A DNA stretch of 64,000 bases from Sinorhizobium mexicanum (lineage in GTDB: Bacteria > Pseudomonadota > Alphaproteobacteria > Rhizobiales > Rhizobiaceae), in assembly GCF_013488225.1 (NCBI RefSeq), contig NZ_CP041241.1, positions 1,869,676 to 1,933,675 on the forward strand, written 5' to 3'. The position numbers and the translations under genes are program-made. Shown here piece after piece: positions 53,705 through 62,542 of the stretch (positions within the stretch are counted from its first letter, which is position 1; each line of letters opens with the position of its first letter). The notes beneath the pieces were generated by a model. That model did no database searches. It had not been told where the DNA came from and was given only the letters and a program-made list of their open reading frames with translations.

Positions 53705-53724
53705 GTGTCCAATTTGTTAGACAC
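53705..53724. promoter_or_regulatory. TetR operator 2
   Basis: GTGTC-N10-GACAC, containing TTAGACAC, the same half-site as operator 1. Confidence 0.55.
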
Positions 53725-53865
53725 GAGCAGTCGCGGGCAGATGCGATCCTCCCAAGCCGCATCCTGCCTCTCCGGCGGCCGCTTTTCCGTTTCAACCTTT
53801 AGCGACAGCGATGGGCCGGCAGGTGCATCCGGCTCTGCCTTCGCGGTTTCTGAAAGAACATCATC

Positions 53866-55065
53866 ATGACGGCCTCATTTCTACGCACTGCGATTATTCT
53901 CGGTCTTTTGTCGGCCATCGGGCCGTTTGCGATCGACATGTACCTTCCGGCCCTGCCCTCGATCGGCAAGGATCTCGGCGCTGAAAACAATGTCGTGCAA
54001 CTGAGCCTGCTCTCCTTCTTCATCTCCTTTGCGCTGTTCCAGCTCGTCTACGGCCCGCTGTCGGACATCTGGGGCCGCAAGGCACCGCTCTATCTCGGCA
54101 TCGGGCTTTTCGCGCTCGCCAGTATCGGTTGCGCGGTGGCGAGCGACATCGAAACCCTCATCGCCTTCCGCTTCCTTCAGGGCATCGGCGGTGCCGCCGG
54201 CATGGTCATTCCGCGCGCGGTCGTGCGCGACATGCACACCGGCGTCCAGGCGGCGCGGCTGATGTCGCTGCTCATGCTCGTCTTCAGCATTTCGCCGATC
54301 CTCGCACCGCTGACGGGCAGCGCCGTGATCGAGTTCTACGGCTGGCGCGGCGTCTTCTATGCGGTGATGATCGCCGCCGCGGTCGGGCTGGTGCTCCTTT
54401 CGACGCAGCTCAAGGAGACCCGCCCGAAGGAGCACCGCTCGGACAGCACCGTCGGCAGCGCGATCGCCGCCTATCGGCTCCTTCTTGGCGACCGCAACTT
54501 CCTGACGCTGACCTTCATCGGCGGTCTCGGCATCTCGAGCTTCCTCGTCTATCTCGCGAACTCGCCCTTCGTACTGATCGACCATTACGGCCTGACGCCG
54601 ACGCAATACAGCCTTGCCTTCTCGATCAACGCCGTGTCGTTCTTCACGGTATCGCAGGCGACCGGGTGGCTCGGCGAACGTTTCGGTCTCGTCCGGTTGA
54701 TGCGGATGGCGGTGACGATGTTCGCGTTGACCATGATCAGCATGTTCGTCGTCATGAGCCTTGGCATCAATCAGTTGCCGGTCATGGCGGCCTTCCTCTT
54801 CGTCGGCTACGGCGTTCTCGGCCTCGTCATTCCGACATCGTCGGTGCTGGCGCTCGAGGATCACGGCGAGATTGCCGGCACCGCTTCGGCGCTGATGGGA
54901 ACGCTGCATTTCGTGACCTCGGCCGTCGCAATGGTCATCACCAGCATTTTCTTCGACGGCACCGCGCTGCCGATGGTGGCGGGCATCGCGCTCTGCGCCC
55001 TTGGAGCCTTCCTCGTTACCCAGGCAACGATCGGCCGTCGCCGCCGCGTCGTTGCCGCGGAATAG
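53866..55065 (+). CDS. Bcr/CflA-family MFS drug exporter
   Basis: 399 aa, 12 transmembrane helices. Opening AIGPFAIDMYLPALPSIGKDLGA and the loop-2 motif GPLSDIWGRKAPLYLGIGLF are typical of the Bcr/CflA group, as is RFLQGIGGAAGMVIPRAVVRD. Probably controlled by the divergent TetR regulator. Substrate unknown. Confidence 0.93.
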   Translation: MTASFLRTAIILGLLSAIGPFAIDMYLPALPSIGKDLGAENNVVQLSLLSFFISFALFQLVYGPLSDIWGRKAPLYLGIGLFALASIGCAVASDIETLIAFRFLQGIGGAAGMVIPRAVVRDMHTGVQAARLMSLLMLVFSISPILAPLTGSAVIEFYGWRGVFYAVMIAAAVGLVLLSTQLKETRPKEHRSDSTVGSAIAAYRLLLGDRNFLTLTFIGGLGISSFLVYLANSPFVLIDHYGLTPTQYSLAFSINAVSFFTVSQATGWLGERFGLVRLMRMAVTMFALTMISMFVVMSLGINQLPVMAAFLFVGYGVLGLVIPTSSVLALEDHGEIAGTASALMGTLHFVTSAVAMVITSIFFDGTALPMVAGIALCALGAFLVTQATIGRRRRVVAAE

Positions 55066-55072
55066 ACAATCC

Positions 55073-55099
55073 CCCGCGCATCCGAAAAGGGTGCGCGGG
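55073..55099 (+). terminator. Hairpin after the MFS gene
   Basis: CCCGCGCATCC-GAAAA-GGGTGCGCGGG beginning 8 nt after the stop. No long T-run. Confidence 0.55.
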
Positions 55100-55258
55100 C
55101 CGGTCCTTTGGCTGCGTCGCAAAGAGGCCGATGACCGCTTTGTGAAGCTGCTCCTGTCGATTACGTGCTAACGTCTATCGACGGGCGCGGCGCAATCCCA
55201 AAGTTTGCTTACTCGAACCACCGGGGGTGCCGCGCCGAACACTGCAAAGGAGCCGGCC

Positions 55259-55843
55259 ATGCCTCCGACGCGACGTTCGCTGCTGACCGCTTTTCTGGCA
55301 ATCCCGGCCTTGCCCATCGTCAACCTCCGCCAGGCCGCCGCCCAGCGGCGCCCGCTGCCGCCAACGCCGGCCTGCGGCAGTAATCGCGACCTGACCCTCG
55401 CCCGCACCGCCGGTCCCTTCTACAAACCCGACGCCCCCTTGCGTCACGAACTTTTTGCCGATTCCCCCGATGGTGAGCGCATCACGCTTGCCGGCTACGT
55501 CCTCGACGCCGACTGCCGGCCGCTCGCCAACAGCCTCGTCGAGATCTGGCATGCCGACGACACCGGCGCTTATGACACGCGCGGCTTCAGGCTGCGTGCG
55601 CACCAGTTCACCGATGCGAACGGGCGCTGGTGGTTCGCCACGATCGTACCCGCGCGTTACACTGGCCGAACCCGGCATTATCATCTCCGCGTGCAGCGCC
55701 GCGGCGGCGGGCTGCTCACGACGCAACTGTTCTTTCCGAGCGAACCCGCCAATGCGCGCGACGGCCTCTATTCGGATGCGCTGTTGCTCGATATCCGCAA
55801 CACTGCCGACGGCAAATTCGGCCGATTTGATTTCGTCGTCTGA
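55259..55843 (+). CDS. Intradiol ring-cleavage dioxygenase-like protein with Tat-type signal
   Basis: 194 aa. Beta-sandwich intradiol dioxygenase core: GYVLDADCRPLANSLVEIWHADDTGAYDTRGFRLRAHQFTDANGRWWFATIVPARYTGRTRHYHLRV. The ferric ligands would be the Tyr of GAYDT, the Tyr of ARYTG and the two His of RHYH. The N-terminus PTRRSLLTAFLAIPALPIV looks like a Tat/Sec signal, so it acts outside the cytoplasm, unlike catechol or protocatechuate dioxygenases. AAGGAG precedes the ATG at 55259. Substrate unknown. Confidence 0.85.
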   Translation: MPPTRRSLLTAFLAIPALPIVNLRQAAAQRRPLPPTPACGSNRDLTLARTAGPFYKPDAPLRHELFADSPDGERITLAGYVLDADCRPLANSLVEIWHADDTGAYDTRGFRLRAHQFTDANGRWWFATIVPARYTGRTRHYHLRVQRRGGGLLTTQLFFPSEPANARDGLYSDALLLDIRNTADGKFGRFDFVV

Positions 55844-55888
55844 GCTGCAATGCGTGGCCGCCGCTCTCGGCAGCGGCCCGCCGTTCAC

Positions 55889-57850
55889 TCAGTGCTCGTT
55901 CGCATGTGTTCCGTGCGCGGTGATCACGCTCTGCGCTTCCTTACCGTAAAGCTCCTCGAAATGATCGAAGCCCTTGGAAAAGAAGCCGATCCCCTGCGTG
56001 GCGGATCTCAGCGAGCGCGCCAGGTCGTCCAGCGCGGAGCCTGGGATCAGGGCGCGGAAGATATCCCACCCCTTCGCCCCTTCGTCCCGGTCGAAACCGA
56101 GAACTTGGCCCTTCAGCGTCGAAACGATTGGCACGAGGCTGCCGGAATAGATGGACGGGATATGAATCTCCACGCGGAAGATCGGCTGCATCAGCACGGC
56201 CGAGGCCTGTGAAAGGGCCTGGCGGACGCCCATCTTCCCGGCTGTGCGGAACGCGTATTCCGAACTGTCGACGGAGTGGTGCTGGCCGTCGGTCAGCATC
56301 ACGCCGACGTCGATGACCTTGAAGCCGAGCGGGCCTTTGTCCATCGCTTCGCGCGCGCCCGCTTCGACCGCCGGTATGAAGTTTCTCGGAACGGCGCCGC
56401 CCTTGACGGTCTCGGCAAAGGTGAATCCGCCGCCGCGTTCATTGGGGTGAACGCTGAGCTTCACATCCGCAAACTGGCCGGCGCCGCCGGTCTGCTTGCG
56501 GTGCCGATAATGCACGTCCGACGACTTCGAGATCGTCTCGCGATAGATGGGGCTTGGCGGTTGCTCGCTGACCTCGACGTGAAAGATATCGGAGAGCGTC
56601 CGGCACAGGTCGCGCAGGTGCACCGGCCCCTGAGCGCAGACCAGTTGCGCGCCGGTCCCCTCCTCCTGCATGACCTTCAGTCCGCGATCGGTTTCGGAAA
56701 GCTTGGCGAGCGTTTCGGAAAGCTTGGTCTCGTCGCGCTCGCTTTCCGGCACCAAAATCCGCTCCATCATCGGCGTCGGCGGAGTTGTCCATTCCGGCGG
56801 CGCCACGGCGGCATTGGTCGTCAGCAGCGACGGTACGACAAGGTGATCGGATTTCACCGCGGCGAAAACCTGACCGGGCGCCGGTGTCGCCGATGCCAGG
56901 GGGCGGCCGTTCGCCGGATCCTGCAAGGCCCCGAGCCCGGCGCCGCCAAGCATTGCTCCCTGCTTCACGCCGTTTTCGAGCGCGCGCACGAGCACGGTCT
57001 TGCCGACGCTCGGGCGATGATGGGCGTGAAAGCTGACGGCGGAAAGCGTCGCATCGGCGATGCCGCCAGCCGTAGCAAGGCGTTTTCTAAGCGCATCCAC
57101 CCGCGGCGCGTCGTGACGCAGCGCCTTCATCAGCCGCAGAATGCCGTTGCTGTGGCTTGCCGCGCCGACCAGCACCGGAATGATCTTGTTTTCGCTCAGG
57201 ACCCGCGTCGAGATCGTATAGATTGCGTCGCTCGCCGGCTCGCGATCCTCGATCAACTCTTCCAGCAGCCAGTCATCGAATTCGGAAAGATGCTCCAGCA
57301 GTTCGGTGCGGGCCTCGTGTTCGCGCTCGACGACGCTTTCGGGGAGTTCGAAAAGCGCCGACGTCTGGCCTTCCCGGTAGCGCCAGGCGCGCTCGGAAAT
57401 CAGGTCGCAGCTGCCGATGATCTTGTCACCCTCGCGGATCGGAATCTGCCGGAGGACGAAAGGGTGGTTGGAATAGTCCTGGAGAGCGGCGACGACGTCC
57501 CTCAGCCGTCCCCTCGGCTCATCCATGCGGTTGACAAAAAGGATGCAGGGCGTTCCCGACGCCTCGATCGCCTTGAGGTAAGGCGCCGCGAGCACGGCCT
57601 CTTCCGGTACCGGCGAAACGCAGAGCACGCAGGCATCGCTGGCAAGAAGAGCATCTTGCGCATGCGCCAGCGCCTCGTTGGTTCCGGGTGTGTCCAGCGC
57701 ACACCACTCTTCGTTTCCGAATTCGAACTCCGTCAGGCTCAGGCCGTAGGGAGAGGCGGATTTTCTTGGCTGGCCTTCGAGCAGACCGAGCTTTTCCACG
57801 AGCGTGGATTTTCCGGTCTGCGAAGGCCCAAGTACCGTGAAGCAGCGCAT
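55889..57850 (-). CDS. Orphan elongation factor G-like GTPase
   Basis: 653 aa. EF-G domain order: GTPase with P-loop GPSQTGKS and DTPG, domain II around 270-370, then domains III-V (VHYRHRKQTGGAGQFADVKLSV; KGGAVPRNFIPAVEAGAREAM; QALSQASAVLMQPIFRVEIHIP). The base-recognition motif reads NRMD instead of NKxD, and the protein is about 40 residues shorter than EF-G. It stands alone, away from ribosomal genes. It belongs to the EF-G-like group found in rhizobia; role unknown. The ATG at 57850 with AGGAGG is preferred to 57868. Confidence 0.88.
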   Translation of the reverse strand: MRCFTVLGPSQTGKSTLVEKLGLLEGQPRKSASPYGLSLTEFEFGNEEWCALDTPGTNEALAHAQDALLASDACVLCVSPVPEEAVLAAPYLKAIEASGTPCILFVNRMDEPRGRLRDVVAALQDYSNHPFVLRQIPIREGDKIIGSCDLISERAWRYREGQTSALFELPESVVEREHEARTELLEHLSEFDDWLLEELIEDREPASDAIYTISTRVLSENKIIPVLVGAASHSNGILRLMKALRHDAPRVDALRKRLATAGGIADATLSAVSFHAHHRPSVGKTVLVRALENGVKQGAMLGGAGLGALQDPANGRPLASATPAPGQVFAAVKSDHLVVPSLLTTNAAVAPPEWTTPPTPMMERILVPESERDETKLSETLAKLSETDRGLKVMQEEGTGAQLVCAQGPVHLRDLCRTLSDIFHVEVSEQPPSPIYRETISKSSDVHYRHRKQTGGAGQFADVKLSVHPNERGGGFTFAETVKGGAVPRNFIPAVEAGAREAMDKGPLGFKVIDVGVMLTDGQHHSVDSSEYAFRTAGKMGVRQALSQASAVLMQPIFRVEIHIPSIYSGSLVPIVSTLKGQVLGFDRDEGAKGWDIFRALIPGSALDDLARSLRSATQGIGFFSKGFDHFEELYGKEAQSVITAHGTHANEH

Positions 57851-57881
57851 CGGCGATCCTCCTACCACGATGACACGTTTT

Positions 57882-57984
57882 CTACAGCGCCGCGCGTCTC
57901 TTCAGACGCGCAAAGGTCGCTGTAGCACTTGAATCGCTGCATGTTTTTATCCTTAAATCGGCTCCGATTTAAGGAAACATGCAG
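57882..57984. repeat. Mosaic palindromic repeats, type A followed by type B
   Basis: The cleanest copies. A is CTACAGCGCCGCGCGTC..CAGACGCGCAAAGGTCGCTGTAG. B is CTGCATGTTTTTATCCTTAA with inverted arm TTTAAGGAAACATGCAG. Confidence 0.8.
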
Positions 57985-57985
57985 T

Positions 57986-58095
57986 AGAGCGGGATGAGGA
58001 AAAGTGTGCGCGGTTTCCGCCCGCATCCCGCGTCTCGACCCATTAGAATCGATCACATTATGACTTAGGTCGATTAGACCTAAAGTCATCGTGAT
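57986..58095. repeat. RIME-like mosaic repeat, type C
   Basis: GAGCGGGATGAGGAAAAGTG, GCGGTTTCCGCCCGCATCCC, TAGAATCGATCACATTATG, with inverted partner CTAAAGTCATCGTGATC. Directly abuts the A+B pair before it and an A unit after it. Confidence 0.8.
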
Positions 58096-58189
58096 CTACA
58101 GCGCCGCGCGTCTATTCAGGACGCTGTAGCCCTTTTAAGTGCTGCATGTTTTTATCCTTAATTCGGCTTCGACTTAAGGAATTATGCAG
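58096..58189. repeat. Mosaic palindromic repeats, A then B (second pair)
   Basis: Shortened A unit CTACAGCGCCGCGCG..GGACGCTGTAG (58096-58129), then B unit CTGCATGTTTTTATCC with inverted arm TTAAGGAATTATGCAG (58142-58189). Further degraded B and A pieces lie at 58361-58455. No gene in 57851-58512. Confidence 0.7.
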
Positions 58190-58512
58190 CGGGCCAGGAT
58201 GCCGCGCTCAGGCACGTAGACCGAAGGTCGGTGGCTTGCTCCGGCTCGCGCCCTCCCCCCGCGAGGTCAAGGCTCGACCAAGGGTGCACCCGTGCCCGTC
58301 GCTACGCAAGGCTGAGATTGACGATCTTAAGAAAAGGTCGCGGACCTGCTGCATCTTTCCTTCAAGCGGAGCCGATTTGCGGACAAAAACATGCAGCAAA
58401 CCAAGGTGCTAGAGCGATCTTTGCGCGGCCTGAAAAGACGCGCGTCGCCGTAGGCGGCAAAACCTGCACCGAGTGCCTCGGCCGCACCGGCATTCCCCCT
58501 TTGCGGCGCGAT

Positions 58513-59310
58513 CTATCCGATCGCGCTCGGCGCAAATTCCGCGACCAGTTCATGGCGATCACCTGGATAGGTCAGCCGAACGCTGGTGACCGGCGCACCG
58601 CCGCTCCAGGTACGCCGTTCGATGACGAGGCAGGGCGATCCGACCGCTATGCCGAGCGCCTGCGCGGCCTGACGGCTTGCAGCGACAGCGCGGATGCGAT
58701 GTTCGGCCGTACTCCACGGCACCTTGCCGAGCAGCCACGAACCGGGTGCGACGGCATCGAATGATTCTGCTTCGGCCTCCGGCACCGCCGAAAGGTTGAT
58801 CAAGCGTTCCTCAAGGCAAAAGGGCCGGCCGCTCGCCAGATGCCGGCAGGTGATATCGAGCAGCCGCGCCGACGCCGGCAGGTCTATGCGTCCCGAATCG
58901 TCGGCACCGGCCTTGCGGACATGCCGTTCGTCGAGACGATAGCCGTATTCGAGGCCACGCGACTGCACCTCGAGTTTCACGTCATGGATTTCCATGACCG
59001 CTGATTGCACGTGCGGAAAGGTGACATAGCTGCCGGACTTGCGCCGCCGCTCGATCAATCCTTTCTTGACGAGCTCGGTCAGAGCCTTGTTCACGGTCAT
59101 GCGCGAGCAACCATATTGCTCAGTCAACTCGTGCTCGAAAGGAATACGATGCCCCGGCGGCCAGTCGCCGGACAGAATGTGCCCCTCGACATCGCTGAGA
59201 ATCCGCTGGTGCAGGGAGAGCGGCTGGTCTGGACGCTTTTCCTCGGGGGAAGAACGATCGATGGGAATGGCGGGATCCTCGGCTGGTGACTGACCCCGTA
59301 CCTTAAACAT
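58513..59310 (-). CDS. hutC: HutC-type GntR family regulator
   Basis: 265 aa. GntR winged helix (LHQRILSDVEGHILSGDWPPGHRIPFEHELTEQYGCSRMTVNKALTELVKKGLIERRRKSGSYVTF), then a UTRA ligand domain (ERLINLSAVPEAEAESFDAVAPGSWLLGKVPWSTAEHRIRAVAA). The sequence is very like histidine utilisation repressors, but no hut catabolic genes are present in the window. An ATG at 59310 is used; a GTG at 59358 would add 16 residues. Confidence 0.8.
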   Translation of the reverse strand: MFKVRGQSPAEDPAIPIDRSSPEEKRPDQPLSLHQRILSDVEGHILSGDWPPGHRIPFEHELTEQYGCSRMTVNKALTELVKKGLIERRRKSGSYVTFPHVQSAVMEIHDVKLEVQSRGLEYGYRLDERHVRKAGADDSGRIDLPASARLLDITCRHLASGRPFCLEERLINLSAVPEAEAESFDAVAPGSWLLGKVPWSTAEHRIRAVAASRQAAQALGIAVGSPCLVIERRTWSGGAPVTSVRLTYPGDRHELVAEFAPSAIG

Positions 59311-59505
59311 TTCCCGCCGCGGCAACAGTCCCGGTGAGGATGCCCGCTGGTTTTCCACGACGGATGCTGGACGATCAAAGTCTTACGATGGCCCGGCCGA
59401 ATCGATGATCATCGCTGGGATCACAGCCGGCAGCAGAGACACCATTTCGTCTTCACAAGCCGACATGCGGACGAAGGGGCCGCGCTACGCGCCTGTCCAG
59501 TCCCT

Positions 59506-59685
59506 TTAATAGAAGAGATGCCAAGGCGTCACGAACGCACGCGCCCATTCCTGCTCCTGCTCCCGCTCGCGCTCCGCCGCAACATCGACACGGACGGCAT
59601 TGGAAGCCGCCTTTTCGTTGCGCACCGGCGCCTTCGACACCGGCGGCTCGAAATAGCCAAGCGTCATTCCACCGAGATAGAACAT
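59506..59685 (-). CDS. Small protein of unknown function (59 aa)
   Basis: 59 aa from the ATG at 59685, with GGGAAGGGCG upstream. The sequence opens MFYLGGMTLGYFEPP, has a Glu/Arg-rich middle (AAEREREQEQEWARAF) and ends TPWHLFY. Aromatic ends and a charged core suggest a peptide that may interact with membranes or a partner. No family recognised. Confidence 0.55.
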   Translation of the reverse strand: MFYLGGMTLGYFEPPVSKAPVRNEKAASNAVRVDVAAEREREQEQEWARAFVTPWHLFY

Positions 59686-60121
59686 TGAGCGCCCTTCCCT
59701 GTTTGCGTTTTCCAACACAATCCTGCCACAATCCAGCAGCCTGTCAATAGTCTACTAATTTTATGTTCTAACACGCCTACCTCCAGCGCCGGCCAACCTG
59801 CTCTCGACGGGGGTTGGCCGCGGGAGCGAAATCGCGGCCGCGTTCGCCAGCTCGCAGGCGGAAACGACGCGCGATCGACCGAGCAGGAATAAACGAATTC
59901 AAAGTGTTAGATGGACTTCTGAGGCCCCGGTCACGGCAGCAAGCGAGAGCGGCGAGACGCTCCAACCCTGGCCGGCTTCAAAAGCATGCATCAACGGCGA
60001 ATTGGCGCGGCAATCGCTACTGTCACGATCGAACCGCCCCCTGCCGCTGCCGATCGGAAACATGCCGGTGGGGCTCACCTTGAGCCGCGCCCAGCTTGCG
60101 GCCGCCACCGTGTTCGACCCG

Positions 60122-60137
60122 GTTGTCCGCGGACAAC
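60122..60137. promoter_or_regulatory. parS-like partition site 1
   Basis: GTTGTCCGCGGACAAC, perfect 16-bp palindrome fitting the repABC parS pattern GTT-N4-GC-N4-AAC; expected RepB binding site. Confidence 0.85.
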
Positions 60138-60159
60138 CGAATCGAGACCGCCCACAAAA

Positions 60160-60175
60160 GTTGTCCGCGGACAAC
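60160..60175. promoter_or_regulatory. parS-like partition site 2
   Basis: Second identical copy of GTTGTCCGCGGACAAC, 38 bp from the first. Confidence 0.85.
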
Positions 60176-60248
60176 CGTTAAACAGAGAAATTCATAAAAC
60201 TGCGACGTCTCGGCGGGATAAACGGGGTTTTTGTTAAGCGTTTGTAAA

Positions 60249-60286
60249 TTGGCAACGAATCGGCGCATAGTATATCTGCGCAGATA
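60249..60286 (+). promoter_or_regulatory. Probable repA promoter with overlapping palindrome
   Basis: -35 TTGGCA (60249-60254) and -10 TATATC (60271-60276), 16-bp spacer. The 14-bp palindrome TATCTGCGCAGATA (60273-60286) overlaps the -10 and may be the RepA/RepB autorepression site. Confidence 0.5.
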
Positions 60287-60328
60287 GGGGCTTATTGGCG
60301 AATTTTGCGCAGTTTTTCGGAGAGGGCG

Positions 60329-61525
60329 ATGTTGCAGCAGAGAATCCAGAGTCTTGAGGAGCAGGAGCATTTGCCATCCCTGCTGTCCGCTGACGCTCAG
60401 GAACTCGCTCATCAGCTGCAGGAACATCAGAAAAAGATCTTCTCCCCGACTGCACAAAAGACGATGCGGCTGTTCACCCCGGCCGAGGCGGCTGCCTTCA
60501 TTGGAATCGGTGAAGGCTACCTGCGCCAGATCGCGTCAGAAGGCCACGGGCCGCAGCCGCTGTCAAACGGCCGGCGCATGTATGCCGTCGAGGATATCGA
60601 TCGCATCCGCCATGTGCTCGACGAGGGCGCGAAGACCGGGAAATACATCCCTCATCGCCGGCCGGGCGAAAAGCTCCAGGTCATTTCGGTGATGAATTTC
60701 AAAGGCGGGTCGGGCAAGACGACGACGTCTGCTCACCTCTCCCAATATCTTGCGCTGCGCGGCTATCGCGTGCTGGCGGTCGATCTCGACCCGCAAGCCT
60801 CGCTCTCCGCCCTCTTCGGCCACCAGCCGGAGCTCGACGTCGGCGAGGCCGAAACGCTTTATGGCGCCATCCGCTATGAGAACCCGCGCCCCATCGCCGA
60901 TGTTGTCCGCTCGACCTACACCACCAATCTTCACCTGATCCCGGGCAATCTCGAACTGATGGAGTTCGAGCACGAGACGCCGAAGGCAATGATCGGCGGT
61001 TCGGCCGAGACCTTGTTCTTCGCCCGGATCGGCGAGGTGCTGTCCGAGATCGAGAGTTTCTACGATATCGTCGTCATCGACTGCCCGCCGCAGCTCGGCT
61101 TTTTGACCATGTCCGCGCTCTGCGCCGCGACGTCGGTGCTTATCACCGTGCATCCGCAGATGCTCGACGTGATGTCCATGTCGCAGTTCCTCTCGATGAC
61201 GAGCGACCTGATGACCGTCGTGGAAAAAGCGGGCGGACGGACGAGCTACGACTGGATGCGCTATCTGGTCACCCGTTTCGAGCCGAACGACGGACCTCAG
61301 AGCCAGATGACCGGCTTCATGCGGGCTATCTTCGGCAATCGCATGCTCCAGAATGCCATGGTGAAGTCGACCGCCATCTCGGATGCAGGCGTCACCAAGC
61401 AGACCCTCTACGAGGTGGAACGCTCGCAATTCATCCGTGGCACCTATGACCGGGCGATGGATTCGCTCTCGCTCGTCAATGCGGAGATCGAAGAGATGAT
61501 CCGCAAGGTCTGGGGAAGGAAGTAA
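60329..61525 (+). CDS. repA: RepA, ParA-type partition ATPase
   Basis: 398 aa. Deviant Walker A motif NFKGGSGKTTT at residues 123-133, VLAVDLDPQASLSALFGHQPE and YDIVVIDCPPQLGFLTMSAL. The N-terminal region carries a MerR-like HTH (FTPAEAAAFIGIGEGYLRQIA). Segregates the replicon with RepB and represses the repABC operon. ATG at 60329 with GGAGAGG. Confidence 0.97.
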   Translation: MLQQRIQSLEEQEHLPSLLSADAQELAHQLQEHQKKIFSPTAQKTMRLFTPAEAAAFIGIGEGYLRQIASEGHGPQPLSNGRRMYAVEDIDRIRHVLDEGAKTGKYIPHRRPGEKLQVISVMNFKGGSGKTTTSAHLSQYLALRGYRVLAVDLDPQASLSALFGHQPELDVGEAETLYGAIRYENPRPIADVVRSTYTTNLHLIPGNLELMEFEHETPKAMIGGSAETLFFARIGEVLSEIESFYDIVVIDCPPQLGFLTMSALCAATSVLITVHPQMLDVMSMSQFLSMTSDLMTVVEKAGGRTSYDWMRYLVTRFEPNDGPQSQMTGFMRAIFGNRMLQNAMVKSTAISDAGVTKQTLYEVERSQFIRGTYDRAMDSLSLVNAEIEEMIRKVWGRK

Positions 61526-61528
61526 TCG

Positions 61529-62533
61529 ATGGCGCGCAAGAACCTGATCGGCATTTCCGACAGCCCTACGGCTCCGCTCGACGGAGAGCGGCCAGCCGTC
61601 GAGCGTCCGATCGCCGGCCTTGCACCCGGCCAGCGCCCAAGTGGCCTCGTCGGCGGGATTACCAGATCACTCTCGAATATCACGCAGAAGGTGGAGCGCG
61701 CTGACGAATTGGAGCGCCAGCTTGCCGAAGGGCAATCGATCGTCGACCTTGACCCTTCGCTGATCGACGCTTCCTTCGTCGTAGACCGGCTCGGTGTTGC
61801 CGCCGAGGCGCAAGCGGCGCTGGTGCAACAGATCCGCGACCACGGACAACAGGTGCCGATCCTCGTCAGACCGCATCCGACGGCGAAGGAACGGTATCAG
61901 GTCGCCTATGGTCACCGGCGGCTTGCAGCACTCCGCGAAATCGGCGGGAAGGTCAAGGCGGTCATTCGCAACCTCAGCGACGAACAGCTCGTCGTCTCCC
62001 AGGGGCAGGAGAACAACGCCCGCACGGACCTCTCCTTCATCGAGCGCGCCCTGTTTGCCACGCGTCTGGAAGATCGCGGCTTTTCCCGCGAGATCATCAT
62101 GTCGTCGCTTGGTATCGACAAAGCGGCGCTCTCGAAGATGATCACGGTGGTGCGCCGGCTACCGGTCGAAGTGATCGAGGCGGTCGGTGCCGCGCCCGCT
62201 TTTGGACGCCGGCGATGGATGGAGCTCGCCGATCTTATCGATCTCGACGGCAACCGGTCGCGAGCGCTCGAATTTATCGAAAAGACCGAGTTTTCAGCCG
62301 GCGAAAGCGATCAGCGCTTCGAAAAGCTGTTCGGCTTCCTCAGTACGGCCAAGGCGCGCACAAAGGCGGAGGCCTGGACCGCGCCTGACCGCACACGTCC
62401 GGTACGCATCCGCGAGACGGAGTCAGAAACGACTCTTGCCTTCAGCAAGAAGGCGGCACCCGGTTTTGCCGATTTCGTGAGGCAGAGGCTGCAATCTCTG
62501 TACCTCGAATACCAACAGGAAACAGGAGATTAA
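61529..62533 (+). CDS. repB: RepB, ParB-type partition protein
   Basis: 334 aa. ParB/Srx domain: VPILVRPHPTAKERYQVAYGHRRLAALREIGGKVKAVIRNL, then NARTDLSFIERALFATRLEDRGF. HTH: EIIMSSLGIDKAALSKMITVVRRLP. Expected to bind the two parS sites upstream of repA. Starts 3 nt after the repA stop. Confidence 0.97.
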   Translation: MARKNLIGISDSPTAPLDGERPAVERPIAGLAPGQRPSGLVGGITRSLSNITQKVERADELERQLAEGQSIVDLDPSLIDASFVVDRLGVAAEAQAALVQQIRDHGQQVPILVRPHPTAKERYQVAYGHRRLAALREIGGKVKAVIRNLSDEQLVVSQGQENNARTDLSFIERALFATRLEDRGFSREIIMSSLGIDKAALSKMITVVRRLPVEVIEAVGAAPAFGRRRWMELADLIDLDGNRSRALEFIEKTEFSAGESDQRFEKLFGFLSTAKARTKAEAWTAPDRTRPVRIRETESETTLAFSKKAAPGFADFVRQRLQSLYLEYQQETGD

Positions 62534-62542
62534 ACAGAGCAA

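Larger units (their letters stand above)
59686..60328. other. repABC upstream control region
   Basis: Non-coding. It contains two parS-like palindromes, a probable repA promoter and a 14-bp palindrome, in that order toward repA. The stretch 59760-60110 shows nothing certain. Confidence 0.6.

Noticed and set aside
57851..58512. Repeated palindromes considered as a CRISPR array
   Set aside because: Units differ in length and order, have no uniform spacers and no cas genes; they are mosaic intergenic repeats.
59899..60174. 91-aa minus-strand frame overlapping the parS sites
   Set aside because: Overlaps both parS palindromes and lacks a ribosome site; some stretches look protein-like, but the support is too thin.
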